DNA of 64,000 nucleotides from contig NZ_SOBE01000004.1 of the NCBI RefSeq assembly GCF_004364285.1, forward strand, positions 124,001 to 188,000, given 5' to 3'. The notes beneath the pieces were generated by a model. It was not told the origin of the DNA. It made no database searches and saw only the letters and a list, made by a program, of their open reading frames with translations. Positions 19,191-28,167 of the stretch are shown piece after piece (the stretch's first letter is position 1; each line of letters starts with the position of its first letter). The DNA is from Frigoribacterium sp. PhB116. GTDB lineage: Bacteria > Actinomycetota > Actinomycetes > Actinomycetales > Microbacteriaceae. Both the position numbers and the translations under genes were made by a program.

Positions 19191-20429
19191 ATGGTCCAGC
19201 GTCAGTTCCCCAAGCCCGTCGAGCTGCTCGAGTACCTGAGCTTCAAGAAGCCCGAGCTCGACGGGCGCAAGCGCCGCCTCGAGGCCGCCCTGACGATCGA
19301 GGACCTGCGGACGATCGCGAAGCGCCGCACGCCGAAGGCCGCGTTCGACTACACGGACGGCAGCGCGGAGGCGGAGATCTCGATCACGCGGGCCCGGCAG
19401 GCGTTCGAGGACGTCGAGTTCCATCCGGAGGTGCTGCGGGACGTGGCCGACATCGACACGACGGCGACGGTGTTCGGGGCGCCGTCGGCGATGCCGTTCG
19501 CGATCGCGCCGACCGGGTTCACCCGTCTCATGCAGACCGAAGGAGAGACGGCCGGCGCCTCGGCTGCGGCGGCCGCAGGCATCCCGTTCACCCTGTCGAC
19601 GCTGGGGACGACGTCGATCGAGGACGTGAAGGCAGCCAACCCGCACGGGCGCAACTGGTTCCAGCTCTACGTCATGCGGCAGCGCGACATCTCGTACGGC
19701 CTCGTGGAGCGGGCGGCGGCCGCCGGGTACGAGACCCTCTTCTTCACGGTGGACACCCCGGTCGCGGGGGCGCGCCTCCGGGACAAGCGGAACGGGTTCT
19801 CGATCCCGCCGCAGCTGACGCTGGGGACGGTGCTCGACGCGTTGCCCCGACCGTGGTGGTGGTACGACTTCCTCACGACGAACAAGCTGGAGTTCGCGTC
19901 GTTGAGCGCCACCGGCGGGACGGTCGGCGATCTGCTCGACCTGGCGATGGACCCCACGATCAGCTTCGACGACCTGCGGATCATCCGCGAGATGTGGCCG
20001 GGCAAGCTGGCGGTGAAGGGCGTGCAGAGCGTCGACGACGCGAAGAAGTTCGTGGACGCGGGAGTCGACGGGATCGTGCTGTCGAACCACGGCGGGCGGC
20101 AGCTCGACCGGGCGCCGATCCCCTTCCACCTCCTTCCGGAGGTGGTGCGCGAGGTGGGCGCGGACACGGACGTCCTCGTCGACACCGGCATCATGAACGG
20201 CGCCGACATCGTCGCGTCCGTCGCGCTCGGGGCCAAGACGACCCTGATCGGGCGGGCGTACCTCTACGGGCTCATGGCCGGCGGGCGGCAGGGCGTCGAC
20301 CGCACGATCGAGATCCTCTCGGACCAGGTCGTGCGGACGATGAAGCTGCTCGGAGCGCACTCGCTCGAGGAGCTCGAGCCGAGGCACGTGACCCAGCTCG
20401 AGCGCCTGCAGCCGCGCCCGCGGGCGTGA
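19191..20429 (+). CDS. lldD: FMN-dependent L-lactate dehydrogenase family protein
   Basis: A 412-aa alpha-hydroxyacid dehydrogenase with an FMN-binding TIM barrel. The first about 40 residues ([16 protein letters not shown]) are an actinobacterial extension. Family motifs include [30 protein letters not shown] and SNHGGRQLD, whose His (about residue 300) is the catalytic base. The operon order fits directly: the aldolase/dehydrogenase fusion yields L-lactate, which this enzyme would oxidise to pyruvate, passing electrons to the respiratory chain. AGAGAGG precedes the ATG at 19191. It is the last gene of the island. Confidence 0.88.
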   Translation: MVQRQFPKPVELLEYLSFKKPELDGRKRRLEAALTIEDLRTIAKRRTPKAAFDYTDGSAEAEISITRARQAFEDVEFHPEVLRDVADIDTTATVFGAPSAMPFAIAPTGFTRLMQTEGETAGASAAAAAGIPFTLSTLGTTSIEDVKAANPHGRNWFQLYVMRQRDISYGLVERAAAAGYETLFFTVDTPVAGARLRDKRNGFSIPPQLTLGTVLDALPRPWWWYDFLTTNKLEFASLSATGGTVGDLLDLAMDPTISFDDLRIIREMWPGKLAVKGVQSVDDAKKFVDAGVDGIVLSNHGGRQLDRAPIPFHLLPEVVREVGADTDVLVDTGIMNGADIVASVALGAKTTLIGRAYLYGLMAGGRQGVDRTIEILSDQVVRTMKLLGAHSLEELEPRHVTQLERLQPRPRA

Positions 20430-20466
20430 GGCGCGTAGCTGACGAGGAATCGACCCGACCTCGTAG

Positions 20467-20532
20467 TTGCTCGTCGTCGGGCTGACAGCCGTCGCGGCGA
20501 CGGCCTTCGTCACCGTGTTCAGCGTGCTCTGA
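20467..20532 (+). other. Possible remnant: one transmembrane segment between stops
   Basis: In the 255-nt gap after the lactate dehydrogenase, one frame reads LLVVGLTAVAATAFVTVFSV plus a final L and a TGA, immediately preceded by an in-frame TAG. It looks like the end of a small membrane protein. There is no Shine-Dalgarno and only a TTG could start it, so it is either a gene remnant or chance. Confidence 0.2.
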
Positions 20533-20600
20533 AGCTGACCTGCTCGGCGTGTCGGCCGCCTTCATCGACTGGCCGGATGGGCTCGACGTCGGCATCCAGC

Positions 20601-20653
20601 TTGCGAAGCGCCCTTCTCGGGTGCATGATCATGTGACGCTAATACGCATTAGC
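20601..20653 (+). promoter_or_regulatory. Promoter and operator of the FAD/hydantoinase operon
   Basis: TTGCGA (20601-20606), 17 bp, CATGAT (20624-20629) form a plausible promoter. GCTAATACGCATTAGC (20638-20653) follows; its halves match at 7 of 8 positions and the centre is CpG. A 14/16 match lies at 27713-27728 before the LacI gene at the other end of the cluster, so this is probably that regulator's operator. It is clearly different from the TGAA-N4-TTCA sites of the rhamnose genes. Confidence 0.7.
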
Positions 20654-20684
20654 GAATACGGACAGCAAGCTGAGGGAGCCTGGC

Positions 20685-22310
20685 GTGACCACGAGCGCAC
20701 GAGTCGTACTCGACACCGACGTCTTGATCGTCGGAGGAGGTCTGGGGGGCGTCGCCGCCGCCCTCGCCGTCTGCCGATCAGGTCGACGCGCCGTCCTCAC
20801 CGAGGAGACCATCTGGCTCGGCGGTCAGCTGACGTCACAGGCAGTCCCGCCCGACGAGCACCCGTGGGTCGAGCAGTTCGGCGTGACGGCGGCCTATCGT
20901 GCGCTCCGCGACGGCATCCGCGACCACTACCGCCGTGTCTACCCACTTCGCCCGGAGGCTGCCGCCTGGCGGGAGCTCAACCCGGGTGCCGGCCGTGTCA
21001 GCAAGCTCTGCCACGAGCCCCGCGTCGCGGTCGCCGTCATCGACGAGATGCTCGCGCCGTACCGCAGCGCCGGCCTGCTGACCGTGCTGACCGAGCACCG
21101 ACCGGTGGCGGCCAGCACCGAAGGAGACCGCTGCGAGACGGTCACCACAGTGGGGCGCGACGGACGCGAGGTCGAGATCCGGGCCTCCTTCGTCCTCGAC
21201 GCGACCGAGACCGGTGAGCTGCTCGAGCTCGCCGGCGTCGAGCACGTGACCGGGGCCGAGTCGTCCTCCGAGCACGGTGAGCCGCACGCCCCAGCCGAGG
21301 GAGACCCTCTGAACCAGCAGGGCATCACGTTCTGCTTCGCCGTCTCGCACCACGAGGGCGAGGTGCACACCATCGAGCGGCCCGAGATGTACGACTTCTG
21401 GCGTTCGTACCGGCCCGACTTCTGGCCGGGCCCGCTGCTCGCCTTCCTGGCGCCCGACCCGCGGTCGCTCGAGGCCCACCCACGCACCTTCGTCCCGAAC
21501 CCCGACACCGACCCCCTCGCCGTCAGCGCCGACCAGAGCGCCGACGCCGGCGACAAGGAGCTGTGGGGCTTCCGGCGCATCCTGGCCCGCAAGCTCTTCA
21601 CCGACGGTGCCTTCGACTCCGACATCTGCCTCGTCAACTGGCCGCTCAACGACTACTGGCTCCAGCCCTACGTCGGTGCCGGCCCCGAACTGGCCGAGCG
21701 GGCCCTGCACGAGGCCCGACAGCTGTCCCTCTCGCTGCTGTACTGGCTGCAGACCGAGGCGCCCAGGGAGGACGGCGGGCAGGGTTTCCCTGGCCTACGG
21801 CTGCGGGGCGACGTCACGGGGTCGGACGACGGCCTGGCCCTCGCGCCCTACGTCCGCGAGTCACGGCGCATCAAGGCCGTCACCACGGTGACCGAGCACG
21901 ACGTCTCGGCCGAGGTGCTCGGCGAGACCGGCCGCGTCCACCGTCGCGACTCCGTCGGCGTCGGCAGCTATCGGCTCGACCTGCATCCCTCCACCGGGGG
22001 CGACAACTACGTCGACGTGCCCAGCGTGCCCTTCGAGATCCCGCTCGGCGCCCTCATCCCGGTGCGCGTGACGAATCTGTTGCCCGCCGGCAAGAACCTG
22101 GGCACGACCCACGTCAGCAACGGCTGCTTCCGCCTGCACCCGGTCGAGTGGAACGTCGGCGAGGTCGCCGGCGCCCTCGTCGTCGAGGCGCTCGCCACCG
22201 GTGTCCTGCCTCGCGAGGTCCAGGCCGATCCCGACCGCTTCGCCGCCTTCGCCCGCCGACTCGACGCCGAGGGCGTCGAGCGACGGTGGCCTGCCGTCCA
22301 GGCCTACTGA
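20685..22310 (+). CDS. FAD-dependent oxidoreductase (FAD_oxidored family)
   Basis: A 541-aa flavoprotein. The dinucleotide-binding motif DVLIVGGGLGGVAAAL (about 12-27) is at the N-terminus, followed by the family segment WLGGQLTSQAVPPDEH (about 45-60). A C-terminal GALIPVRVTNLLPAGKNLG (about 461-479) matches the second FAD-contacting region of the PF12831-type family. The enzymes of this family often sit in carbohydrate-catabolic operons, but the substrate is not known. GTG start at 20685 with GAGGGAG 7 nt upstream. It is the first gene behind the operator at 20638-20653; the hydantoinase-like gene follows after 51 nt. Confidence 0.83.
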   Translation: MTTSARVVLDTDVLIVGGGLGGVAAALAVCRSGRRAVLTEETIWLGGQLTSQAVPPDEHPWVEQFGVTAAYRALRDGIRDHYRRVYPLRPEAAAWRELNPGAGRVSKLCHEPRVAVAVIDEMLAPYRSAGLLTVLTEHRPVAASTEGDRCETVTTVGRDGREVEIRASFVLDATETGELLELAGVEHVTGAESSSEHGEPHAPAEGDPLNQQGITFCFAVSHHEGEVHTIERPEMYDFWRSYRPDFWPGPLLAFLAPDPRSLEAHPRTFVPNPDTDPLAVSADQSADAGDKELWGFRRILARKLFTDGAFDSDICLVNWPLNDYWLQPYVGAGPELAERALHEARQLSLSLLYWLQTEAPREDGGQGFPGLRLRGDVTGSDDGLALAPYVRESRRIKAVTTVTEHDVSAEVLGETGRVHRRDSVGVGSYRLDLHPSTGGDNYVDVPSVPFEIPLGALIPVRVTNLLPAGKNLGTTHVSNGCFRLHPVEWNVGEVAGALVVEALATGVLPREVQADPDRFAAFARRLDAEGVERRWPAVQAY

Positions 22311-22361
22311 GCACCAGACCCAGCACCTCCCACCCTGACCGACAAGAGAGATCACGACGAC

Positions 22362-24542
22362 GTGAACGAACGACCCGAGACCCCGCGACCTGAGTCCCCG
22401 ACCTCCGCGCCCGTCCGCATCGGCATCGACGTCGGGGGCACGTTCACCGATGCCGTCGCCGTGGACGCGACGACCCTCGACCTCATCGGACAGACCAAGA
22501 CGCCGACGAGCCACGATCACCCGGACGGCGTCGCCGCGGGCATCATCGAGGGCCTGCACCGGCTCCTGGGCGACATCGGGCGATCACCTGACGACGTCGT
22601 CTTCCTGGCCCACGGCACGACGCAGGCCACCAACGCCCTGCTCGAGGGAGACGTTGCTCCGGTGGGGCTGATCGGGATCGGATCCGGCGCCTCCGCGTTC
22701 TTCGTCAAGCGGCTCGCCTCCCTCCGCAAGATCGAGCTCGCCGACGGCATCACGTTGCCGCTCGAGTTCCGCCACCTCCGCCGGGCCGACGACGACGGCG
22801 CCGTCGACCGCATCCTCGATGAGCTCGACGAGCTCGACATCCGGTCGGTCGTCGTCTCGGAGCCCTTCAGCGTCGACGACGAGTCGGGTGAGGCGCACGT
22901 CGCCGAGCGGGCGCGGGCCCGTGGCTTCTTCGTCACCGCCACCCACGACATCTCGTCGCTCTACGGGCTCAGCAAGCGCACCAGGACCGCCGTGCTCAAC
23001 GCCGTCATCCTGCCCAAGATGTTCGCGACGGCCGATCTCGTGCAGTCGAGCATCGATGCTGCCGGCATCACAGCGCCCCTGATGGTGATGCGCTGCGACG
23101 GCGGTGTGATGTCGCTCGACGAGATGCGCCGGCGCCCCCTCCTGACCGTCCTCTCCGGCCCCGCCGCCGGCGTGGCCGGGGCGCTCATGCAGGAGCACGT
23201 CAGCGACGGCGTCTTCCTCGAGACCGGCGGCACCTCGACCGATGTCTCCGTCATCCGGCGCGGCAAGGTCGCCGTGCAGCACACGCGCTTCGGAGGCAGC
23301 TCCACCTTCTTGACCGCCCTCGACGTCCGCACCGTCGGCGTCGGCGGCGGCTCGATGCTGCGGCTGAGGACGTCGGGCTCCAACGCCCGCGTCACGGCCG
23401 TGGGGCCGCGCAGCGCGCACATCGCGGGCCTGCCCTATGCGTGCTTCGCCGGGGTCGACGACCTGACGGGTGCCTACCTGGTCTCCCTCTCCCCGCTCGA
23501 GGGCGACCCCGCCGACTACGTCGCGATCGAGTCGGCTGCCGGGCGCTTCGCACTGACGATGACCTGCGCCGCCAACGCCCTCGGCCTCGTGCCCGAGAGG
23601 GAGTACGCGCACGCCCCGCGCGAGACCGCTCGCCTCGCGATGGAGCCCCTCGCCGCGGCCCTCGGCGCGAGCGTCGACGACGCTGCGCGTCAGGTGCTGC
23701 GCAAGGGCACCGAGCCCGTGCTCGCGGTCGTCGCCGAGCTCGTCGCGGACTACCGCCTCGCCGAGACGGGCATCCGTCTCGTCGGCGGCGGGGGAGGCGC
23801 GGCGTCGGTCACCCCGTTCGCCGGCGAGCAGTCAGGACACGACTGGAGCATCGCGCGGCACAGCGAGGTCATCAGCCCGATCGGCGTGGCCCTCGCGCTC
23901 GTCCGCGAGCAGGTCGAACGTGTCATCCCCGGGGCGACCGATGAGCAGATCCTCGGTGTCCGCCGAGAAGCCGAGGAGGCGGTGATCGCCCAGGGCGCTG
24001 CGCCTGCAGGGGTCACGGTCGACGTCACGGTCGACCCGCAGTCGAACACGGTCCGCGCGATCGCCACCGGCGCCACCGAGCTCCGGACCCAGGACCGAGC
24101 CCACACCCTCGAGCGCGCCGACCTCGACCGCCTCGCCGCCGAGAGCCTGCGGATCGACGTCGGGCACCTCGACGTGCTGGCCGAGACGCCGAGCCACCTG
24201 GTCTACGGGGCGCCGCCGACCCGGTCGTTCCTGCGGCGACCGCGACGCGCCGTGCGGGTCGTCGACCGTGACGGTGTCGTGCGCTTCGCCTCGCCGGACG
24301 CGCACGTCGAGCAGGGCACCGTCGCGACCGGGGGTGAGCTCGTGCCACGGATGATCTCGCAGCTCACGAGCTACGGCGACGGCGGCTCCCGTGCTCCTGC
24401 GGTGCAGCTGCTGATCGGTCCGACGCTCTCCGACCTCTCGGGTGTGCTCGACGAGAGCGCCCTGGTCTCCCTGGCCCGCACCGAGATGCAGGGCAGACCC
24501 TCGGATCAGGACCTCGTCGCCGTCCTCGAGGCCCGCTCGTGA
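22362..24542 (+). CDS. Hydantoinase/oxoprolinase family protein (HyuA-like)
   Basis: A 726-aa protein of the hydantoinase A/oxoprolinase family, ASKHA-fold enzymes that couple ATP hydrolysis to opening or carboxylating small amides or ketones. Motifs: RIGIDVGGTFTDAVAVD (about 19-35), AHGTTQATNALLE (about 84-96), LSGPAAGVAGAL (about 264-275), ETGGTSTDVSVIRRG (about 287-301) and VGVGGGSMLRL. The partner HyuB subunit that normally follows is missing; instead a small HExxH protein overlaps its end by 4 bp (GTGA). GTG start at 22362. Substrate unknown; co-regulation with an FAD enzyme and a permease points to uptake and ATP-dependent breakdown of a specific small molecule. Confidence 0.85.
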   Translation: MNERPETPRPESPTSAPVRIGIDVGGTFTDAVAVDATTLDLIGQTKTPTSHDHPDGVAAGIIEGLHRLLGDIGRSPDDVVFLAHGTTQATNALLEGDVAPVGLIGIGSGASAFFVKRLASLRKIELADGITLPLEFRHLRRADDDGAVDRILDELDELDIRSVVVSEPFSVDDESGEAHVAERARARGFFVTATHDISSLYGLSKRTRTAVLNAVILPKMFATADLVQSSIDAAGITAPLMVMRCDGGVMSLDEMRRRPLLTVLSGPAAGVAGALMQEHVSDGVFLETGGTSTDVSVIRRGKVAVQHTRFGGSSTFLTALDVRTVGVGGGSMLRLRTSGSNARVTAVGPRSAHIAGLPYACFAGVDDLTGAYLVSLSPLEGDPADYVAIESAAGRFALTMTCAANALGLVPEREYAHAPRETARLAMEPLAAALGASVDDAARQVLRKGTEPVLAVVAELVADYRLAETGIRLVGGGGGAASVTPFAGEQSGHDWSIARHSEVISPIGVALALVREQVERVIPGATDEQILGVRREAEEAVIAQGAAPAGVTVDVTVDPQSNTVRAIATGATELRTQDRAHTLERADLDRLAAESLRIDVGHLDVLAETPSHLVYGAPPTRSFLRRPRRAVRVVDRDGVVRFASPDAHVEQGTVATGGELVPRMISQLTSYGDGGSRAPAVQLLIGPTLSDLSGVLDESALVSLARTEMQGRPSDQDLVAVLEARS

Positions 24543-25210
24543 GGCGCCCGGCCGTCGGGGCGCTCGAGCTCGAGCCACTCCTGGCGCTCGCCGGCACGCC
24601 GGACGTCGACCTCGGTGTCATCCTGCTGCGCGGGACGCCGACCAACCAAGCACGGACTCCCGAGGCTCTCCGCCGCATCAGCGCCCGGGCGCAGGACTTC
24701 GGACGCGACCTCGCCGGCCGCACCCGCGCCTCCGGACCGGCCTGCGACGCCGACGGCGACCCTGCCGCTCCCTACGCCGCTCGCGGCATGACCGTCGTGG
24801 AGCACCGCGACGGACTCGTCTCGGGCGACCCCGCCGTCGCAAGGTTCTCGCACCGCACCCGCACGATCGACCTGTACGTCGACACCGTGGAGTTCTGCGA
24901 GGACCTCGTGGACCGGTTGGGCTGGCAGGACTGGTTCCCGCCGGGCTCGGTCCGTGAGGCAGCGATCGAGCACGAGCGGGCGCACGACCTCATCACCCAC
25001 GCTCACGCCCGTGAGCTGCGGACAGCTGTCGGCGAGGCTGCGCTCTCGGTCGGCCGATGGCGCCGCTGGGCACACATCGCGGGCGCGGACGAACTCGCTG
25101 CCCACGCGTTCGCCCGGACATCCCTCGGCCTCGGTCGATCCCCCCTCCTCGTCACCGCGGCGGCCGCTTCGGCCTTCGACCAGGTGCGCCGACCCGTCAA
25201 GGAGTCCTGA
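24539..25210 (+). CDS. Unknown protein with HExxH motif
   Basis: A 223-aa soluble protein I cannot assign to a named family. It begins with GTG overlapping the stop of the hydantoinase-like gene and ends 1 nt before the permease ATG, so it is clearly part of the operon. A candidate zinc-binding HExxH motif, HERAH, lies at about residues 145-149 within a predicted helix (REAAIEHERAHDLITHAHA). An acidic DELAAHAFA (about 184-192) lies about 35 residues later, roughly where gluzincins place their third ligand. Absence of a signal peptide suggests a cytoplasmic role. It could be a metallohydrolase or a structural/chaperone partner of the HyuA-like protein in place of HyuB. Confidence 0.75.
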   Translation: MRRPAVGALELEPLLALAGTPDVDLGVILLRGTPTNQARTPEALRRISARAQDFGRDLAGRTRASGPACDADGDPAAPYAARGMTVVEHRDGLVSGDPAVARFSHRTRTIDLYVDTVEFCEDLVDRLGWQDWFPPGSVREAAIEHERAHDLITHAHARELRTAVGEAALSVGRWRRWAHIAGADELAAHAFARTSLGLGRSPLLVTAAAASAFDQVRRPVKES

Positions 25211-25211
25211 C

Positions 25212-26561
25212 ATGGGCATCGCGATCATCCTCATCATGGCGGCCGGCGTCGCCCTCATCCTCAGCGGCAAGCTGCCGACGGCCTTCGCGCTCGTCCTGCT
25301 CGCCGTCGCCATAGCCCTCGTCTCGAGCGCACCGCTCATGGGCGCGCCCGGGGCTCCTGCATCCGGTGCCGAGGGCAGCGTCCTCCAGACCGTGATCCAA
25401 GAGGGGGCAGTACGGCTCGCGGCCACCATGATCGCGATCCTGCTCGGATCGTGGCTCGGTTCGCTCATGCGCGAGACCGCGATCGCCGACACCCTCGTGC
25501 GCAAGACGGTCGAGTTCGCCGGAGACCGCCCCGTCGTCGTCGCGCTCGGCGTGCTCGTCATCTCGGCCCTGGTCGGCTCGGTCACCGGGTCCGCCCCGGC
25601 GGCGCTGCTCGCCGGCGTCATCGGCATCCCCGCCATGATCGCCGTCGGCGTGCCGAAGGTCACCGCTGCCGGCACGATCCTGATGGGCATCGGGGTGGGC
25701 GTGCCGTTCGAGCTGCCCGTCTGGCAGTTCTTCTCGACGGCGCTCGGACTCACGATCCCCGAGGTGCGGTCCTTCATGATCGTGCTCTTCCCCTTCGCCC
25801 TCGTCGCTGCCGTCGCCTTCGTGCTGATCGAGACCCGTCGCCGGGGCACCGTGCACGCCTGGTCGCTGGCCTCGATGTCGCAGCGACACGAAGACGAGCC
25901 CACCAGGAAGCCGGGCCGGCTGCCCCGCCGTCCCTCGCGGCGTGCCCGGCTCGGCGACGCCCCGTGGTGGTCACTCGTGACGCCGCTGGTGCCGATCGTG
26001 CTGGCGCTCGTCCTCGAGGTGCCGATCATCCCGTCGCTGCTGGCCGGCATCCTCTACGCCCTCGTGACGACGACCCGTCCGCGCGACATGAGCACGCGCC
26101 TCCTGCGCTCGCTGTACGACGGGTTCACCGTCGCCGCGCCTCCCATCACGTTGTTCATCGCGATCGGCATGTTGCTCGCCGCGGTCTCGCTGCCCGGTGC
26201 GGTCGGGGCGCTCAGCCCCATCGTCGAGGCGCTCGCGCCGACGAACATCTGGCTCTACGTGATCGTCTTCTCGGTGCTCGTGCCGCTCTGCCTCTACCGC
26301 GGACCACTGAACATCTACGGTCTCGGCGCCGGCATCGCCGGGGCCCTGACCGCGATCGGCTTCTACTCGCCGCTCGCGGTGCTGGGACTCATGGCCTCTT
26401 ACAACCAGGTCTTCGGCATCTCGGATCCGACGAGCACGCAGACCGTCTGGGCGGCGCAGTACTCCGGGGTGAAGCCGCAGCAGGTCATGGTGCGGACGCT
26501 GCCCTACGTCTGGCCCGTCGCCATCGGCGGCATCGTCGTGTCGGCGCTGATGTACCTCTGA
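25212..26561 (+). CDS. Ion-transporter superfamily-type permease
   Basis: A 449-aa integral membrane protein with about 10-12 predicted helices. It has two similar halves separated by a charged cytoplasmic loop (about residues 215-255, RRRG...RKPGRLPRRPSRR). Layout and Gly-rich motifs (VGSVTGSAPAALLAGVIGIP in half 1; GPLNIYGLGAGIAGAL in half 2) resemble GntP/DctM/NhaC-like carriers for small organic acids. ATG at 25212 immediately follows the HExxH gene. It is the probable importer of the substrate handled by the FAD and HyuA-like enzymes. Exact family uncertain. Confidence 0.78.
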   Translation: MGIAIILIMAAGVALILSGKLPTAFALVLLAVAIALVSSAPLMGAPGAPASGAEGSVLQTVIQEGAVRLAATMIAILLGSWLGSLMRETAIADTLVRKTVEFAGDRPVVVALGVLVISALVGSVTGSAPAALLAGVIGIPAMIAVGVPKVTAAGTILMGIGVGVPFELPVWQFFSTALGLTIPEVRSFMIVLFPFALVAAVAFVLIETRRRGTVHAWSLASMSQRHEDEPTRKPGRLPRRPSRRARLGDAPWWSLVTPLVPIVLALVLEVPIIPSLLAGILYALVTTTRPRDMSTRLLRSLYDGFTVAAPPITLFIAIGMLLAAVSLPGAVGALSPIVEALAPTNIWLYVIVFSVLVPLCLYRGPLNIYGLGAGIAGALTAIGFYSPLAVLGLMASYNQVFGISDPTSTQTVWAAQYSGVKPQQVMVRTLPYVWPVAIGGIVVSALMYL

Positions 26562-26576
26562 ATCGGGCCGCGGGGC

Positions 26577-27665
26577 TCATGGCCTCTGGTCGCGTGCGGC
26601 TCGGGGGGCGTCGCGGGTGCGGCCTGAGGCCTTCGGCGGCCTGAGAGTGTCGCCAGCGACCGTCTCGCAGTCGATCAGCACGCGGCGCTCGTCCTCGGGA
26701 AGACCAGGGTCGTGCAGGAGGCGCGACAACAGCTGCAGGGACCGAGCGCCGAGCAGCGAGCGCAGGGGGCGGAGGCGGGTGAACTCCGGTGACTCGGGCC
26801 TGGGGCGCGCATGCTCGGACAGCACGACCATCGAGAGGTCGCGCGGCACCTCGAGCCCGAGATTCGTCGCCACCTGCCAGAGGGTCTCCGCGTGCTCGGC
26901 CGACTCGACGACGACAGCAGTCGTGCCACCCCGGAGGAGCTCGTCCACGAGGTCGGCGGTCAGGTCGGCCGAGGTCACGGTCCGCAGTGCGACCTCGACA
27001 TCCGCGGTGTCGGCGCCCTCGCGAACGCCGCGCTGTCGGTCGAGAACGGACTCGCCGGCCGAGTCGAGGTGCAGGTAGGTCAGGCGGTGGTGCCCCGCCT
27101 CGGCCGCCTGGCGGACGAGGGCGGCCGTGGGCGTGACGTAGTCCAGTCCGACGTAGGGCACGCCCGGCACGTCGCGTCGACCGACGGCGACGAACGGGAA
27201 CCCGTCGTCGACCAGTCGCTCGAGCTCGCCGGCCTCCATGGCGAGGCCGAGCAGCAGGCAGCCGTCCGAGAGCCGGAGGCGGTTGTTCTGGTGGAGCAGG
27301 ACGCGTCGGCCGTCGTGGACGGGCGCGCTCGTGAACATGAGCAGGTCGCATCCGAGGGCCTCGGCCTCGGCTTCGATGCCGGCCAGCAGGGGAGTGTAGA
27401 AGTCCTGTGCCTCGGTCGGGAAGGCGGGCTCGTAGGTGAAGACGCCGATGATCTCGTTGCCGGCACCCGCCAGTCGCCGGGCCGCGGGATCGACCGTGTA
27501 CTGCGTGTCCCGGATGACCTTCATGACCCGGGCGCTGGTCTCGGCCGGGATGCGGCTGGCCTCGTCGGCCTTGCCGTTCAGGACGAGCGACACGACGGCC
27601 TGGCTGACTCCCGCGAGCTCTGCGATGCGCCGCTGCGTCATGCGGCCCGCGCGCGGGTTCGTCAC
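26577..27665 (-). CDS. LacI-family regulator of the FAD/hydantoinase operon
   Basis: A 362-aa LacI-type repressor. HTH RRIAELAGVSQAVVSLVLNG is at about residues 11-30, with the hinge DPAARRLAGAG (about 52-62) and a ligand-binding domain. Its recognition segment SQAVVS differs from the usual xxTVS of the other two LacI proteins here, consistent with a different operator (GCTAAT-N4-ATTAGC). The GTG at 27665 is the longest start; an ATG 24 nt downstream is also possible and neither has a good Shine-Dalgarno. It is convergent with the permease gene, 15 nt apart. An operator copy at 27713-27728 overlaps a -10-like TATTAT on its own promoter, so it is probably autoregulated. Confidence 0.87.
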   Translation of the reverse strand: MTNPRAGRMTQRRIAELAGVSQAVVSLVLNGKADEASRIPAETSARVMKVIRDTQYTVDPAARRLAGAGNEIIGVFTYEPAFPTEAQDFYTPLLAGIEAEAEALGCDLLMFTSAPVHDGRRVLLHQNNRLRLSDGCLLLGLAMEAGELERLVDDGFPFVAVGRRDVPGVPYVGLDYVTPTAALVRQAAEAGHHRLTYLHLDSAGESVLDRQRGVREGADTADVEVALRTVTSADLTADLVDELLRGGTTAVVVESAEHAETLWQVATNLGLEVPRDLSMVVLSEHARPRPESPEFTRLRPLRSLLGARSLQLLSRLLHDPGLPEDERRVLIDCETVAGDTLRPPKASGRTRDAPRAARDQRP

Positions 27666-27712
27666 GACGGCCTCGGCGGGTGCTGGCTCATGGGTCTAGT
27701 CTGACAGGTGCT

Positions 27713-27728
27713 GATAATAGGCATTAGC
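27713..27728 (-). promoter_or_regulatory. Second operator copy, LacI autoregulation site
   Basis: GATAATAGGCATTAGC agrees with GCTAATACGCATTAGC (20638-20653) at 14 of 16 positions. On the minus strand it contains TATTAT, which could be the -10 box of the LacI gene starting at 27665. These AT-rich sites stand out in the GC-rich surroundings. Confidence 0.65.
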
Positions 27729-27828
27729 ACCAAGGCCGGCCACGTTCCCACGAGCGACGGTGCGAGGTACGCCCGCACGATCGATGCGGGTCTCACGACC
27801 ATCGGCGGGAGAGCACGCCCGACGTGAG

Positions 27829-28167
27829 CTAGTCGGCGGGGCAGGAGAAGGAGCCGAAGGCGCCCTCGTGGACGCCCGGGCCGAGGTCGGCGCAGACACC
27901 GGTCTGGCCGGCGAACACGGCCTGGAAGTAGACGACCCCGGCGATGAACGCCGCGGTCGTCGCGAGGCCGACGACGATCCCGACGACGGCGGCGGTGTCC
28001 TTCTCGCCCGCTCGACGTGCGCGGAGGAGCGCGACCACGCTGACGACGACGCCGACAGGGCCGGAGACGCAGGCGAGGATCAGTCCGAGGACGGCCAGGC
28101 TGCGAGGGTTCGGCGGCGGCGGCACGGCGACCTTGGCCTCGCGGGCGCGGCCTCGGTTCCTAGCCAC
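27829..28167 (-). CDS. Small membrane protein, DUF4190-like
   Basis: A protein of about 112 aa with a Pro-rich N-terminus (VPPPPNPRSLAVLGL) and two hydrophobic helices, separated by a short basic loop (RARRAGEK). It ends in a Cys-containing extracytoplasmic tail (CADLGPG...FSCPAD). The pattern matches the small DUF4190-type membrane proteins of actinobacteria, whose function is unknown. The start is uncertain: a GTG at 28167 is used here; a GTG at 28125 has a weak AAGG upstream and would give 98 aa, and the frame stays open to 28212. No operon partner is evident. Confidence 0.6.
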   Translation of the reverse strand: MARNRGRAREAKVAVPPPPNPRSLAVLGLILACVSGPVGVVVSVVALLRARRAGEKDTAAVVGIVVGLATTAAFIAGVVYFQAVFAGQTGVCADLGPGVHEGAFGSFSCPAD

